Assembly (NCBI GenBank): GCA_014529385.2
Contig: CM043969.1
Span: 19,142,446 to 19,206,445 of the forward strand
DNA length: 64,000 bases
Source of the DNA: Adiantum capillus-veneris
Lineage: Eukaryota; Streptophyta; Polypodiopsida; Polypodiales; Pteridaceae
Direction: 5' to 3'
Shown here: positions 35,764-49,032 of the stretch, piece after piece
Position numbering within the stretch: the first letter of the stretch is position 1
How the letters are laid out: the number at the start of each line of letters is the position of its first letter
Notes under the pieces: model-generated
The model's input: the letters and a program-made list of their open reading frames with translations, nothing else
Database searches by the model: none
What the model was told of the DNA's origin: nothing
Translations under genes and position numbers: made by a program

Positions 35764-37305
35764 TCGTCCGGGAGGACTCAGACTAGGAGGGGGAGAGGTA
35801 TACAGGTATACAGGAGTTACAAAGCAGCTACAAGCGCCAAAAACAAAGAAAAACAAAAATTATATTACAAGGGCAGTGTCTTACATGATTTTGTAATTTT
35901 TATGTTTGATTGCGGATATTGATAATATTTATACCTTGTTTTGCAACAAGAAGAGATCAAATGATGAATTTGGGTCTCTAGACGTGTAAATATCACTAAA
36001 TAAGAGTGTTTTTGGAGCTAAAAAGTGGTAATCCAAGTCCAGAAATCACAAATAATTGTATATTCATATACACAGAGTTACCAGCTATTTATTGTGTATG
36101 TTTGGAATTTTTTGGCTTCAATTTGCTATTTTCCTTTATTTTTTATGATTTTCTTGATAAAAGTAAAAGAAAAATAAAAAAGCAGGTGAAACGAGATCAG
36201 AAAACAGAAAAGAATAGATGGTGATGATCCTAATGACAAGGGCAACCCATGGTAAAAATTGAGTACAATTCGGGAAAAGTTGCGGAAAGCCCGAAATGAC
36301 AGAATTTTGGCAAAGTGGACAGATTTCTCCGAAACAGGTCAAACGGAGTCCAAATTGAGAAATTTCAAATCCTAAAGTGCATTTCACGATGAGATAGGAG
36401 CACATGTCAAATTTGGTAACAAGTGATCCGGGAAGTCCGAAGTTAAGTATTTTTCACTTCACTTTCAAGCTCATTTCCACTATTACCTTCTTGGAGAGAG
36501 CAAAGAGCACACAGGAGCATCCAACCTTCTACAGCCTTCTACGACTGCTACGAGAGCTCAGAGGACACCAGACATGAGAGACGGGGAATGAGGTAGAATG
36601 CTAGGTAGTGGCACAACCGCCTAATCAAACCTTGCAAGAACTTATAGGTGGGTTACCCTAGTATAGAAGATGGGTTTCTAACACTCAAAGCTCGAGAAAG
36701 AACGACTGGAAAAACCCTAGGTCAACAGAGCCTGCAAGAGGCAAACAGGAAAAAGTTGTCGAAACGACACAAAACTTCTCAGGAAGCTTAACAACATCGA
36801 GGGCAATGCAACCATGGAGTATCTCCAGGTTTGGACCACCAAAAGTAGGTCGGAACAACCGATTCGGCTGCGGACACACAAAGCGTCATTTTGGCATAAC
36901 GGCTGAAATTGACGACCGAATGAAATGAAACTTCACAAGCAGCTTCAAATATACATGGATGACTTATGTTTGCAAGCAAAACCCAAAAGAAAGCTGATTC
37001 ACTTACCGATGGTGAAAAAGACGCTTTCGGGAAACCAAAAGGAGAAAGATGGAGAACGGGAAGCCAAAGTCAAGTTCAACCAAATAGATGGCTTCACAAC
37101 ATATCCAATGAGCTGGAAATGCAACTCTCGAGAAGAAAAGTTGAAGAAATTCAACTCCAAGGCAAAAAGACGACTTCGGAGACTGAAATGCCTATAAGGG
37201 GGCTTTTTAGCTAAACTATGACTTTTTAAGTTGAAAACTAGTTAGCAGGGCTTAGGGCACTAGCACAAAGCATTCTTTGCACAAAAAGACCAACATTTCA
37301 AGAAA
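35764..37305 (+). other. Spacer of the 19-kb element, no supported gene
   Basis: AT-rich and without a long ORF. A 23-bp segment at 36947-36969 is identical to the RT active-site coding sequence at 31998-32020. Nothing else is recognised. Confidence 0.6.
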
Positions 37306-38308
37306 AGACATCATACGCGTATGATGTCTCACAGCATGAATTTCACATCCATTTCAACATTTGAGTGCATAGCCTCATTCCACATGTTAATCACATCCTA
37401 TGAACCAAGTATCATGAGAATTGGAGTTAGAAAACCCAAGGAAAACCAAAAAGACGCAAAGTAGGCCATAAAATTGATTTTTGGTCCTAATTTTGTCAAA
37501 ATAACTCCAAACTCATTGAAACTTTGTAGGATTGTTGATTAACACATCTACAAGCTATCTGGAACCAAAAAGCACCATTTTGACACAAAAGACATCATAC
37601 GCGTATGATGTCTATTTGCACTTACAGAGCCAAAACTGCTCATTTGTCATCATACATCCATTATATATATCTAATACATGCTACATATGAAATTTGGAAC
37701 CATTTGGTCAAGAGGATCACCCCATTAGCCCAATTGAGGGAAAATCTTTCACCTAAAGCCTATTTTTGGCCCAAATCCAACATACTCAAGTCCAAACCCA
37801 GATTTGAGTAGATATAGTCCTTCACTAGTACATGGGGAGTCCACAGAACCAATCCCATGCAAAATTGATGAAAAAGACATCATACGCGTATGATGTCTCC
37901 AGAGCCATTTTTAGCCCAAAATCTATCCAAACTTCATAAATCCACTGAATAAGCCTATCTAAAGCCAAATCCAAGCTTATAGAGAAATTTGGTCCAAAAA
38001 TACACTAAAGACATCATACGCGTATGATGTCTCACTATGTGATTTTGCCACCTCAGGGCTTCAACCACCAAACAGAAGTGATCTACATGCCATTTGAAAG
38101 TGAACCACCAAGTTTTATCCAATTTGGATCATAAAATCCAAATCCCTTTCAAAATTTTGCCAAGAGCCGGAACTGGACTAAACTGGCCAAAACTTGACCA
38201 AATGGGATCCAAACTCAAATCCAAGCATATGATACTCATGTATACATTATCAGCTACAAGCACAACCAATATGAAGTCATTTTGACACAAAAGACGCGTA
38301 TGATGTCT
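37306..38308. repeat. Palindrome array 2 (five copies)
   Basis: Perfect 24-bp copies start at 37306, 37590, 37875 and 38009. A partial copy lies at 38292-38308 (AGAC joined to GCGTATGATGTCT, 7 bp missing). Start distances are 284, 285, 134 and 283 bp. Spacers share only short phrases such as CATTTTGACACAAAAGAC (37,576 and 38,276). Confidence 0.95.
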
Positions 38309-38474
38309 CCATCATGATTTTGAGCCCATTTTGCATATTTTTTCACCTACCTTGCATCCTTAGGCCCTGAATAGCTCATGTTTCAATTTTCAAGTCATTT
38401 GGATAGTTAAAAGCTTCATTTCGGCTTTCAGTACTAAAAAGACGCTAACTTCTGAAATTGGAGTTACAGGATCC

Positions 38475-41400
38475 ATGGATTCCGCCAAGTTATCGGCAAC
38501 GAAGAGAAAAAGACCGACAATCAAAGATGCTCTTGTAGAAGCGGAACCCTTTGACATTCCAGCAGAAACCCTCAAGCCAACCAAAACTTGGGTGGAGGAA
38601 GCAGTATTGGAGAAAGAGGGAATAAAGATCTACCAGGGGACTTTCAGAGATCCTCAAGGGCAAGCGGTGGATGTACCGATGATCCCACGGGAATTGGTAG
38701 ATTATAGCAGGTCAGAAGACATCAGCAGGTACCTGGAAAGGGCAGACTTGCACAGTTTCTTCACCTCCAGACCATCAGGTGTGGATACAAGAAGAGTGTA
38801 CGTGTTGGCAACATCCATTCAGAAGGATGGGAAAGCCACATTGACAGCCATGGATGGAGAGAAAGTAGAAGTACAGATCACTCCACAGCTCATTGCAGAC
38901 GCATTGAAGCTGCACAACAAAGTGAGCTCTGTCAGGGAAAGAAGGGAGGCCATAGAGGTCTATGGATCCAAGAAACAGAATGCAACCTATGGAGATATGG
39001 CGGACCAAAGAGCGGCAACCCTTTGCCGACTGTACAACTAGTTTCTCCATGTTTGCAGTAAAAGACCGCAAAAGTATACGACACCGCCCCATGCCATTGC
39101 GACCACCATCACATGGGCATTAAAGAGCAATATGCCAAAAGAGGTGAATTACGCTCAACACATCCACGAGCAAGTAATTGCCATGCACAACGAGAAGCCA
39201 AAGTACATAGGAGAGCGGAAATTCTGACAAGAATAGCTTATGAAGCTATTGGAGCTAGAGATCAGTGGCCAAAGGTTCCCTCCCAGAATGAGTGGCTTAG
39301 AGAAGCCGACGAGGAGGAAGAACAGCCCAAAGTATCCAAGAGGGCGTCCACAAGAGCACGCCGGAAACTAGAAATAGTTTCAGAACCTGAAGAGGAGGTG
39401 GACGAGCCGCTTATGAAGAAAGTAAAGAAGAAGGTTGCTCCCAAGCAAACCAAAAGTCAGAAAGTGGCAAGAATGGAAAGACTAGTGGAGCAGTTTAGAG
39501 CAGAAAGAGCTCTAAAGGGTGACTTTGAAGAAAAGTGGGTGCCAGACCCCACCAAAGTCGGAACTAGCTCAGCCAGGCCACATGTTGATCAATACGATCA
39601 ATATATTAAAGCTTATGAGGAGTCAGAGGCTATATTGGAGCAGCAACCTGTCGAGCCATACACTGAAGAGGAGGTACAGCTTTTAAAAGCTGAGCTGAAA
39701 AAGGACGACAAGGGGAAAGGGAAAGTAGATGAGTCTACTAAATCTCAAGAGAAAGACGGGCAAGCCGACAAGGGAAAGCCAAGGAAGCTGAGGACAGATA
39801 CCCCTCTATGACTGATGTACCAAGCCCGAAGAAGACGAAAAATATCGTGGAAGAGACCACAATAGAGATGGACACAGATGATTTGGAAAAGCCGAAGGCC
39901 GAGACCAAAGAAAAGGAGATAGATCCAGTTCAGCAAAAGAGAAATGATTATGAGGATCTGGTAGCGATAGGATACACTGAAGCAGAGGCCCTTGAGGCAG
40001 TTTATGGGATCACCCTACAAAAACAAGATGATCGGAGAGGGACGGAGGAAAAAACAAAGAGTACAAAATAAAGTGAAGAGAAACTGGACGAACAGAACGT
40101 ACTAGAAGAGCCGAAGCCACTGGAGGTGGTGGCAGAAAGAGCTTTAGAGTTGACAGATGAAGATGAAAAAGACATGCACATGGTGCATGAACTGCTAGGC
40201 AAGATCAAAGAAAGATCCAGGGCAAAGGAAGTAGAGATTGAGACAGCCAAACAAAGGGAAGCAGAGTTGCAGAGGAAATTAGAGAATGCTATGACTGAAT
40301 CTGAAAGTCATAAAGCATCACTCTATGACGCGGAAAATGAGAGAGACGGATTGATAATCCAGCTAGCCGAGGCTTCAAGAGAGGTAACAAGTGCACAGGA
40401 AGCAAAGGAGCGGATAGAAGATGAGTTGGAGGCAGCCAAGGATGAGCTCATTGAGCTAAGGGAAAGAGTCGAGCTCCAAGAAAGAACAATCACTAGACTT
40501 AGGACTACCCCTAGAGGTAGCAGAGCAGGAACCGAACAAGAAGGAACTCTCGTACCAGCTTTAGAAGACCAGATCCGAAGCTTACAAAGAGAGCTAAGAT
40601 TAGAGCAAGTGCAAAGGTTGCACATTGCAGAGGGATCATTGGCCGCAGAGGAGAGGCTCACATTAGAAAATCAAACACTATGGACAGAGAATGAGGCCCT
40701 CCGCAAACAGCTCCAAGATCTACAAGAGCAACAAAGAAGAGAGACAGAGACACCACAAGAAGAATCAGGTGGAGCAGCCATAGAGCTACCAGAAACTGGA
40801 GAGGCAACCACAATTGAAGATCCAGCCCCAGCTCACGAGGTGGCCTCGACTTCAGGAATCTGTGAAGAAGAAGAACAAAGGCTCGATGACCAAATAGAAA
40901 AGTCAGCAGAGGAGAGTGCCAAGGCGGAAATGGAATGGGAGAGGAGACTCCTCATCTCCATTAGACTTCAGGGATTAGACACAAAAGTGCTCCATGAAGA
41001 GTGGATGCAACCCAGCCTGCCTTTCCCTTTGATGAAATTTGAAGTGCTAAAGACGAAAAAGAGAATAGAGGAGGAGCAGTATGTCGCTCTTTACGAAGGC
41101 GACATCACAAAGGAGGAACAGTCAAAGAAGATAGTAGATTCACAACCTAGATGGAGGAAAGGTTGGCTGAACAAATACCCAGCCTACCTCATCTACTTGG
41201 TGGAGGCACCAAAGGAGATTTGGGAGAATGCAACCTTCTGCCCGGTGCCAAGAGTCAGAAACTAGAAAGAGCATGGCAAGATTGCAGAAAAGAAGCCAAA
41301 TTGGCTTAATTATCCCAGGATGCCAGGACCAAAGGCAGGAGAGAGAATAGGTAAAGCCTACATGGTGAAAACCCTAACGGGCACCATCAAGATCTTTACT

Positions 41401-41748
41401 GGCTCTCCTGACCTTTCGTGTCAGATGCTCAAGAAAATCTGCAGGACTCTCTTAGCTTGCATTGAAGTGTTCGCGCCAGATAAAGCCACGACCTCGAGTC
41501 TACTATCGACGGCCGACACAGTGACTGATATGATATATGATCTTTCATTGCAGCCTTCTCCAAAAGTGTTGCACCTCCTATACCAAAGGATAATGTTTTT
41601 GCCTAGCTTCCACATGCAAACACTCGAAGAAGCTTTCTACACCGGCTTTTTCACCCACGAAAGCAAAATATTCGGCCCAACCTTGACCATCGGCAACCTA
41701 CGATACGAATCACATTTGCAGATGCTCAAGACGACAGGACTTTATTGA
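38475..41748 (+). pseudogene. Long coiled-coil 3' ORF in 'env-like' position, with several breaks
   Basis: ATG at 38475 in good context (CCATGG). Four or five open blocks (38475-39041, 39113-39811, 39808-40071, 40126-41265, 41320-41748) add up to roughly 1,090 codons. They are broken by TAG at 39039, frameshifts near 39,215 and 39,805, TAA at 40069 and TAG at 41263. The N-terminal part (I-T-P-Q-L-I-A-D-A-L-K-L ... T-P-P-H-A-I-A-T-T-I-T-W) recalls, in order only, the 'putative plant transposon protein' domain found near Athila-type ORFs. A K/E-rich linker follows, then a coiled coil of about 200 residues (40,130-40,760, heptad-like L/E/R pattern), then a folded C-terminus (W-R-K-G-W-L-N-K-Y-P). 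No signal peptide or membrane helix was noticed, so an envelope role is not supported. Polypurine tract and 3' LTR follow within 50 bp. Confidence 0.65.
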
Positions 41749-41761
41749 CCAAGCATAAAAG

Positions 41762-41797
41762 TCATGTCAGGGACGACATGAACGCGGAGGGGGGGAG
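41762..41797 (+). promoter_or_regulatory. Stem-loop and polypurine tract of the 19-kb element
   Basis: TCATGTC / AGGGAC / GACATGA (41762-41781) forms a 7-bp stem. It is followed by GGAGGGGGGGAG, which ends at 41797 immediately before the 3' LTR. Confidence 0.8.
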
Positions 41798-42848
<1,051 letters not shown>

Positions 42849-43310
42849 TGGTCAAAAGGATAGGCTTGTGGAATGGGAGAAACGCTCTCTACTAAGTATG
42901 GATCAGACGTGGTCAAGAGACGTATCAGCCATTCTAACTCCTCAAAATTCCTCTCACATGCTAGCGTACCTATCAAATCCCATTCACATGCAAGCACTGG
43001 AAAGACTATGTGAAATATTTGTGAAAAGTAACGAGGGTACCTCTCACCCAAGGCAGGAGTGGATGACTCTAGCGTACTAGCAATATCTGTTCATGCAAAT
43101 AGATGATGGTTAGAGTGCAAATATTGCAAGGGTCGTGTTCTTGTGCATAATTTGTTTTTATGATTTTATGTTATGGCTCTTGCTCTTTTACTTTTTTATC
43201 TTGTTTTTGTGAGTATAAGGCTTTATAAATACATTCCCTAAGATTGGAGATTAAGGGGTCAGGGGGGAAGGTTGAGAGGAAAGTGAGTGAGTGACGATTG
43301 TCAGCAAACA
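42849..43310 (-). repeat. LTR-like block, possible 3' LTR of the minus-strand element
   Basis: On the minus strand it starts TGTTTGCTGAC, ends GACCA, and has a TATA-like ATTTATAAAG near 43,222. It directly follows a purine run (AAGGAAGGGAGGAG, 43324-43311). It touches the neighbouring 3' LTR without a gap. It does not resemble the element's 5' LTR at 53021-53601, so its identity is uncertain. Confidence 0.4.
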
Positions 43311-43331
43311 CTCCTCCCTTCCTTGGGTAGA

Positions 43332-44688
43332 TCATACCGTTTGAAATGAGCTCGTCACCCTTTGAAACCAATTGTTCCAGTTGGTAATAGATGAGGATTT
43401 TTGCCAGTAGTTTTCTATTACCCTAGGTGCCTCGTCAAGTTGCAAGGGTGGTAAGGTACTCTCCCAGGATCGAACTTGAAGTGGTTCATCAGGTGATTCT
43501 TGAACACTGGGAGGTGTGGATTCTTTTGTAGCTTCATGGAGGTCCACTACTATAGATGGAGGCTGTGTAGAAGCTTTTACCTCTATGGATGTATTACATG
43601 AGGAGCTAGAAGCTTCATGGAACTCCCCCCCTTCCTGAGCTAGGTGGAATAAATTGGTTTTGCCTTGGAGCCCAAACTAGCTCTGGACTAGGTGTGTAGC
43701 ATTCTGTGATCTTTCCCTTCCCACGGTCTGCCATTGGCTTTAGCGTTACACTGTTTGACTCATATGGGTTTGTTGTCAATAGGGAAGGACACATTTTACA
43801 TTTAGGTACCCAAATTTTCTCATTTCCATCATAGTAGCCTTGGGCTTCTAATAGTCGTTTTGGAATCCATCGTGATTTGGTCTTGAATCTCCTAGAGCGC
43901 GCTCTTGGTTCTCCAGGGAAATTTTTTCTTGAAATGGATGGGAGGGTTGAGGTAGTTGGAGGTAAGGCCTTGGGGACCCATTGATATATACTCTTAGGTC
44001 GTGCAGGTTGAGTACTTGCAATATTACTGCTTGATGCAACTACAAGTGTTGAAGTGCTAGGTTCATGGGTAGCCAGCAAAGACGAGTTAACCACCTTGGC
44101 TTGTGAGTGTTGGCTATCCTTCAACTTTGCTAGAGTTTGCAACGTAGGTGACTTTGCTTGAATGATAGGGGTAAGAGTCGGTGGTCACGTCGTGACACTA
44201 CCAATATCCCAATCAATAGTGCATTTGGTTGCCAACATCCACGTGCGTCCCAGGTTTACGTTGCCTTCCATAGCTCCCGCGGGCATGACTAGAAACCTCT
44301 GCACTATGCTTCCATTGTCATAGAAAATAGGGGTCTGAAGGACTCCAAGAATAGCAGTTTTCTTTTTATTAATGCCCTTGACTTGCATTGTACTCGAGGA
44401 TAGGGTCGGTTTCCCTAATTGACACCAAACTCCATAGGATAACAAATTTTGTTTAGCTCCCGTATCTAATAAGGCATTGTATAGTACTTTCCCATAGGGG
44501 CTATTAAGCTCAATTGGGTATCGTAGCGGTGGCTCAGATTCTAATGAGTCGTCATCTGTGTCCTCGAAAAATGCTTGCGTGATTCCCAGATTAACCTCTC
44601 GTTGGCATCTAAGACGTTGTTGTCGTTCTCGAGCCTCAACTCTTGCTTGGATTTTTCTAAGCTCTGCTTGTTCCTTGGCAGCCTTCTT
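43332..44688 (-). pseudogene. Accessory region of the minus element: second retropepsin-like domain plus W-[IV]-P-K motifs
   Basis: It continues in the pol frame after a TAA (44691-44689). A charged helix leads to A-L-L-D-T-G-A-K-Q-N-L-L-S (about 44,475) and ends the protease-like part with N-L-G-R-T-W and T-I-D-W-D (about 44,200). A TGA at 44187 interrupts it. The next block has Q-W-V-P-K, R-W-I-P-K, L-L-E-A-Q-G-Y-Y-D-G, I-W-V-P-K and V-W-A-P-R. At a run of seven G (about 43,628) the frame changes, and the reading stays open in the new frame to a stop at 43332. The same domain order occurs in the 19-kb element, so it is an inherited feature. Function unknown. Confidence 0.7.
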
Positions 44689-47600
44689 TTAATGGATAGC
44701 TTGCAACTCTTCCTGGCTTAGAGGATCATAATATCTTTTGAATTTACTCCCATTAAGGAATCCAATGGTTTCAACTCCATCTAGAGTCTCCACACGAATG
44801 GTCCCTTGCGGGATAATTTCACACACTCGATATGGTCCCTTACCAGCGTATTTCAATTTCTTCTTTTCATTACGTACCCCGTACATAAGAACTTTATCAC
44901 CAACCTTGATGTCTTTATCCTTTAAATGGCTATCAAACCACTTCTTTCTCCTATCCTTCTCCACTAGAGCATTTCGCACAACTAATTGCCTTTCTTCATC
45001 TAGCCTTTCCAGGATATATAATCGCTCCACTAAGGGGTTACCATCCCAACCTTCTTGAGAAGCTACTCGAAGACTAGGAATGACAAACTCCCATGGCATA
45101 ACTGCTTCTTGGCCATACACCATCTTAAACGGTGTGCAATTAATAGCAACTTTATACGCAGTACGATAAGCCCATAAAGCTGATGTAAGCTTTAGGTCCC
45201 AATCAGTGCGATTAGCCTCAACTGTCTTTGTCAAAATGGAGATGAGAGTTTTGTTGGTACTCTCAGCTTGGCCATTTGCTTGGGGATAATAGGGTGTAGA
45301 CTTGTGGTGAGATATCATGAAGTTTGATGTGAGTTCTTTTATTACTTCATTTATAAAATGAGTTCCATTGTCACTCACAAGTTCAAAGGGTCATCCAAAA
45401 CGTGTGATAATGTTCTCAAAGAGGAACTTAGCTGTTGTTTTTGCATCCGCCTTTCGTGTTGCTTTTGCTTCAGTCCATTTGGTTACATAGTCGGTAGCCA
45501 CAATGATATATCGTGATTGCGTGTTACGTGCAGCCGGACTAATCGGTCCTACAAAGTCTAAGCCCCACTTTTCAAATGGTTGGGTTACCTTGATGGGATG
45601 TAGAGGCATCCTATCCCTTCTTTGTGGCTTCTTGAAGCGTTGGCATTCATCACATCCCTTTGCAAAAAGTGATGCATCCTTAAACAGAGTGGGCCACCAA
45701 TAGCCTGACTGTAAGATCTTTCGGGCAGTCAACTTTCCTGAAAAGTGACCACCAGCTACGCCCATGTGTGCCTCTTGTAGAATATATAAATACTCATCCT
45801 CGCGGGCACAACATCTAAGAACATCATCTTTTCCTCTCTTATAGAGAGTTCCCGCCAGTAAGCAATAGGGTTCGCATTCCTTGATTAATTTTCGAGCTAT
45901 ATCTTTTTGCAGCTCTTTGGGTGGAAAACCATTAACTAAGAAGTTAACAATCTTTTCACTCCATTTAGGCATTGTCTCAACAATGAACAAAGGAGTATCA
46001 GGCAATTCATCATCAACCCCCGTAGGAGCTTCGCCATTAGGGAGACGAGATAAATGATCCGCCATGACATGTTTTCTCCCAGGCCTCACAGCAACGGTGA
46101 AGTCAAACTCAAGAAGAATTAACAACCATCGTGTAATTCGACCTGTGGAACACGGCTTGTTTACCAAATCTAGCAATGCTTGATGATCCACATAAAACAC
46201 AAACTTGGTAGCAAGAAGGTAATAGCGAAATTTCTTTACTGCGTAAATCATAGCTAGACCTTCGCGCTCTGTAGTAGTGTAGTTCATCTCAGCATCATTT
46301 AATTGGCGACTTGCAAAGCTAATAGGGTAGTCCAATTTATGTTCTCCTGGTTGAGTTAGAACACACCCAATAGCAAAATTTGATGCATCAATATGCACAT
46401 GAAAAGGTACATTCCAATCAGGTGTTCACAGGATTGGAGCACTTGTTAGGGCCTTCTTTGATAACTCATAAGATTGATGACATTCTTTCGTCCAGCGAAA
46501 CTCGATAAGAAGCTTGTACAATGGACGCGCTATCTCGGCAAAGTTTAAAATAAACCTTCGATAATAACCAACATGGCCCATAAATCTTTGAACTCCTTTA
46601 TAGTTCGTAGGTGGTGGCAAATCGGCAATGGCTTTAATCTTACTCTCATCTGTGGATATCCCGTTCTTGGACACTATATGCCCTAGAATGACTCCATGCT
46701 TAACCCAAAATTGGCATTTGAAAGGGTTCAATGAGATGCGATAAAATCTGCACCTTTCAAATATTTTTCGTAGATATAACAAATGCTTCTCCCAAGAAGA
46801 ATAAACACAAAGGTCATCTAGGAAAGCTTCACAAAACTCCCTTAGAAATTCTTTAAACGCAGTGTTTATTAATCGTTGGAATGTAGCAGGGGCATTTGTT
46901 AAGCCAAAAACCATAACACGAAATGCAAACACTCCAAACTCTATGATAAAAGCAGTTTTAGCTTGGTCCTCTAATGCAATTGTGATTTGATTGTAACCAG
47001 AGTACCCATCTAAAAAGATATAAGCTTCCTTGCCCGCAACTCTTTCAAGCACATGTTCTGAATATGGCAAGGGATAATGATCTCTCCTAGTGGCTGCATT
47101 AACTTTCTTGAGGTCCACGCACACTCTTAGTTTCCCATTCTTTTTTGGCACAATGACTATTGGAGAAACCCATTCTGAGTGCTCAATAGGGTATATGAAT
47201 CCACATTGGATAAGTTTTTCGATCTCCTCTTGTACAATTTTGGCGTACTTAGGATTCATTGGATAGGGTCGTTGCTGGATGGGTTTAGCAGTGTTGATAA
47301 TGGGAATTGTATGTTACACCACATAAGGTGGAACGCCCTTCATGTCATGATATGTCCAAGCAAAGATATCCTTGTATTCCTTGAGGAGCTCCTTAAGTAC
47401 AGCCTCTTCAGTTTCGGTAAGGTCTTGAGCAATAAAGACTGGTTTAGACTCCTCACCTGGTTCTGCTAATTCTATCTCTTTAACTACCGCTGGACCATCA
47501 TAGACTCCAATGCTTCCATTGGTAGGTATTCGTTGGGATTTGGCATACACAACCTTTCGCTCCCCCGTGGTATAAGATTTAAAATGTTCAGGAGCCGTAT

Positions 47601-49032
47601 GTAAGTCAACAGGCTCTTGTCCTGACAGAGACCTTTCTTTTAGTTCTGCCTCCTTTTGTTGTTGAGCTAACTCTCGGTTTTGACATCTTCTTATAGTTCG
47701 ACTCAATTTCGGCTCTGTAACCTCCAATTGAGCGAGGTCAATGGGTCACGGGCTGCACCACATGACACTCTGGAGATGTTCACCCCAATTGTCTACTAGC
47801 TTTCGATGAGCATCACATGCCCCTAGATAGCTAAGACATTCTGCAGTAGATCTTTCCTTGTTTATCCTAGCTCTCACATTTGCTCGATATCGTCGTCTCT
47901 TATATGACCTTTTTTTCTTGTTAAGGTTTTGATTTTGGTAAATGTTTGAACACGACTCGCCTGATAGGTCTTCGCTTGTATCTTCTTCACTCTCATATAA
48001 ATTACCATAGATGGTCGTACTAGGCCTTGAGTGTTCAGTTTCTATACTTGGCTCACTCGATGTTTCCTCAGGTTCCGAATCCATTTCTCTCTGAGATTCC
48101 GTTTCTGATGTGTATTGGCCTGAAGCCTTTGAGGAATCATCGGTTTCACTCTCAGATAGGTGTGCCTCTTTCTTATCATCGGATGTTACATGCGCTACAC
48201 CTAACATGTTTACTGGTGCAATGTGTGGTATCTCTTCCCCATCTGGTGTTACCCAGGTTGTTCCTCTAGCTCCCCATGTATCTATAGTTGCCGCTAGGTG
48301 TACCCAATCGACATTGTTTGACTCAGCCATTCTGGGTAGGATATCCATATAAGGAGAGTTCTCCCCAATATCCGTGTCTTCGTTACACGTGTAACAATAC
48401 TGTAATGGAGCTGAGTGAATTGTTGTGTCTGATCGATTATCAATGATGAATTTATTTCCTAGAGGATGCGTTCGACCACTTAAAAGATCAACTTGAATGA
48501 CAGAGTCTTGGAACTGTAAGTAGACGTGGTTTTTGGACCAGTCATGCACCATTTTTGCTTCCCTCATGAATGGATGCCCTAAGATCATCTCAAATGACAT
48601 AGGATGCTTGGAAAAATCCATAACAATGAAAGTCTGCCTTACCTTGTGTCCCAAGACCTTGATCCTGAGATCCTTTAGCATTCCAATAGGCGTAACAATA
48701 GATACATTAGCCATTTTTACCACTACGCTTGTGGCTTCAAGGTGAGGTCGCCCCATAGACTCCCAACAACTCTTTGTCACCATGCTGACTCCCGCACCAC
48801 CGTCAAGGACCCCCTTTACAGTTAATCCTTTAGTAGTGATTGGTAGAGTAGCATTAGATTCATCACCTTCAAAGTGTTTCCCCAACCTGTTAACGGGTAT
48901 TTCAATTACAGATTCATGTCCCGCTAGGTCAGATGGTGGTGCTAAATGTTCCTCATCATTCATCACCGAGTCAGGTTTGTTCATATGTGCAAACTGTGGT
49001 AATTCGGCTTGTAATTCTCCATTGAGAAGCGC
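44689..49032 (-). pseudogene. Pol of the minus-strand gypsy element
   Basis: It stays in one frame with gag. Protease: G-V-L-D-G-G-A-G (catalytic D kept, usual S/T replaced by G) and E-M-I-L-G-H-P-F-M. A D/E/S-rich linker follows. RT: F-I-Y-P-I-E-H-S-E-W-V-S-P-I, L-D-G-Y-S-G-Y-N-Q, and F-L-D-D-L-C-V-Y-S at about 46,810. RNase H: H-I-D-A-S-N-F-A-I-G and T-T-T-E-R-E-G. Integrase: one HHCC (H-M-G-V-A-G-G-H ... C-D-E-C), G-L-D-F-V-G-P, S-D-N-G-T-H-F, N-G-Q-A-E-S-T-N, and a C-terminal V-G-D-K-V-L-M-Y. Stops at 47748, 47316, 46428 and 45393 interrupt it; no frameshift. No chromodomain. RT and integrase resemble those of the 19-kb element. Confidence 0.88.

Noticed and set aside
25273-38308. Palindrome arrays considered as CRISPR-like
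   Set aside because: Spacing is 125-287 bp and the repeats are fully self-complementary inside a plant retrotransposon.
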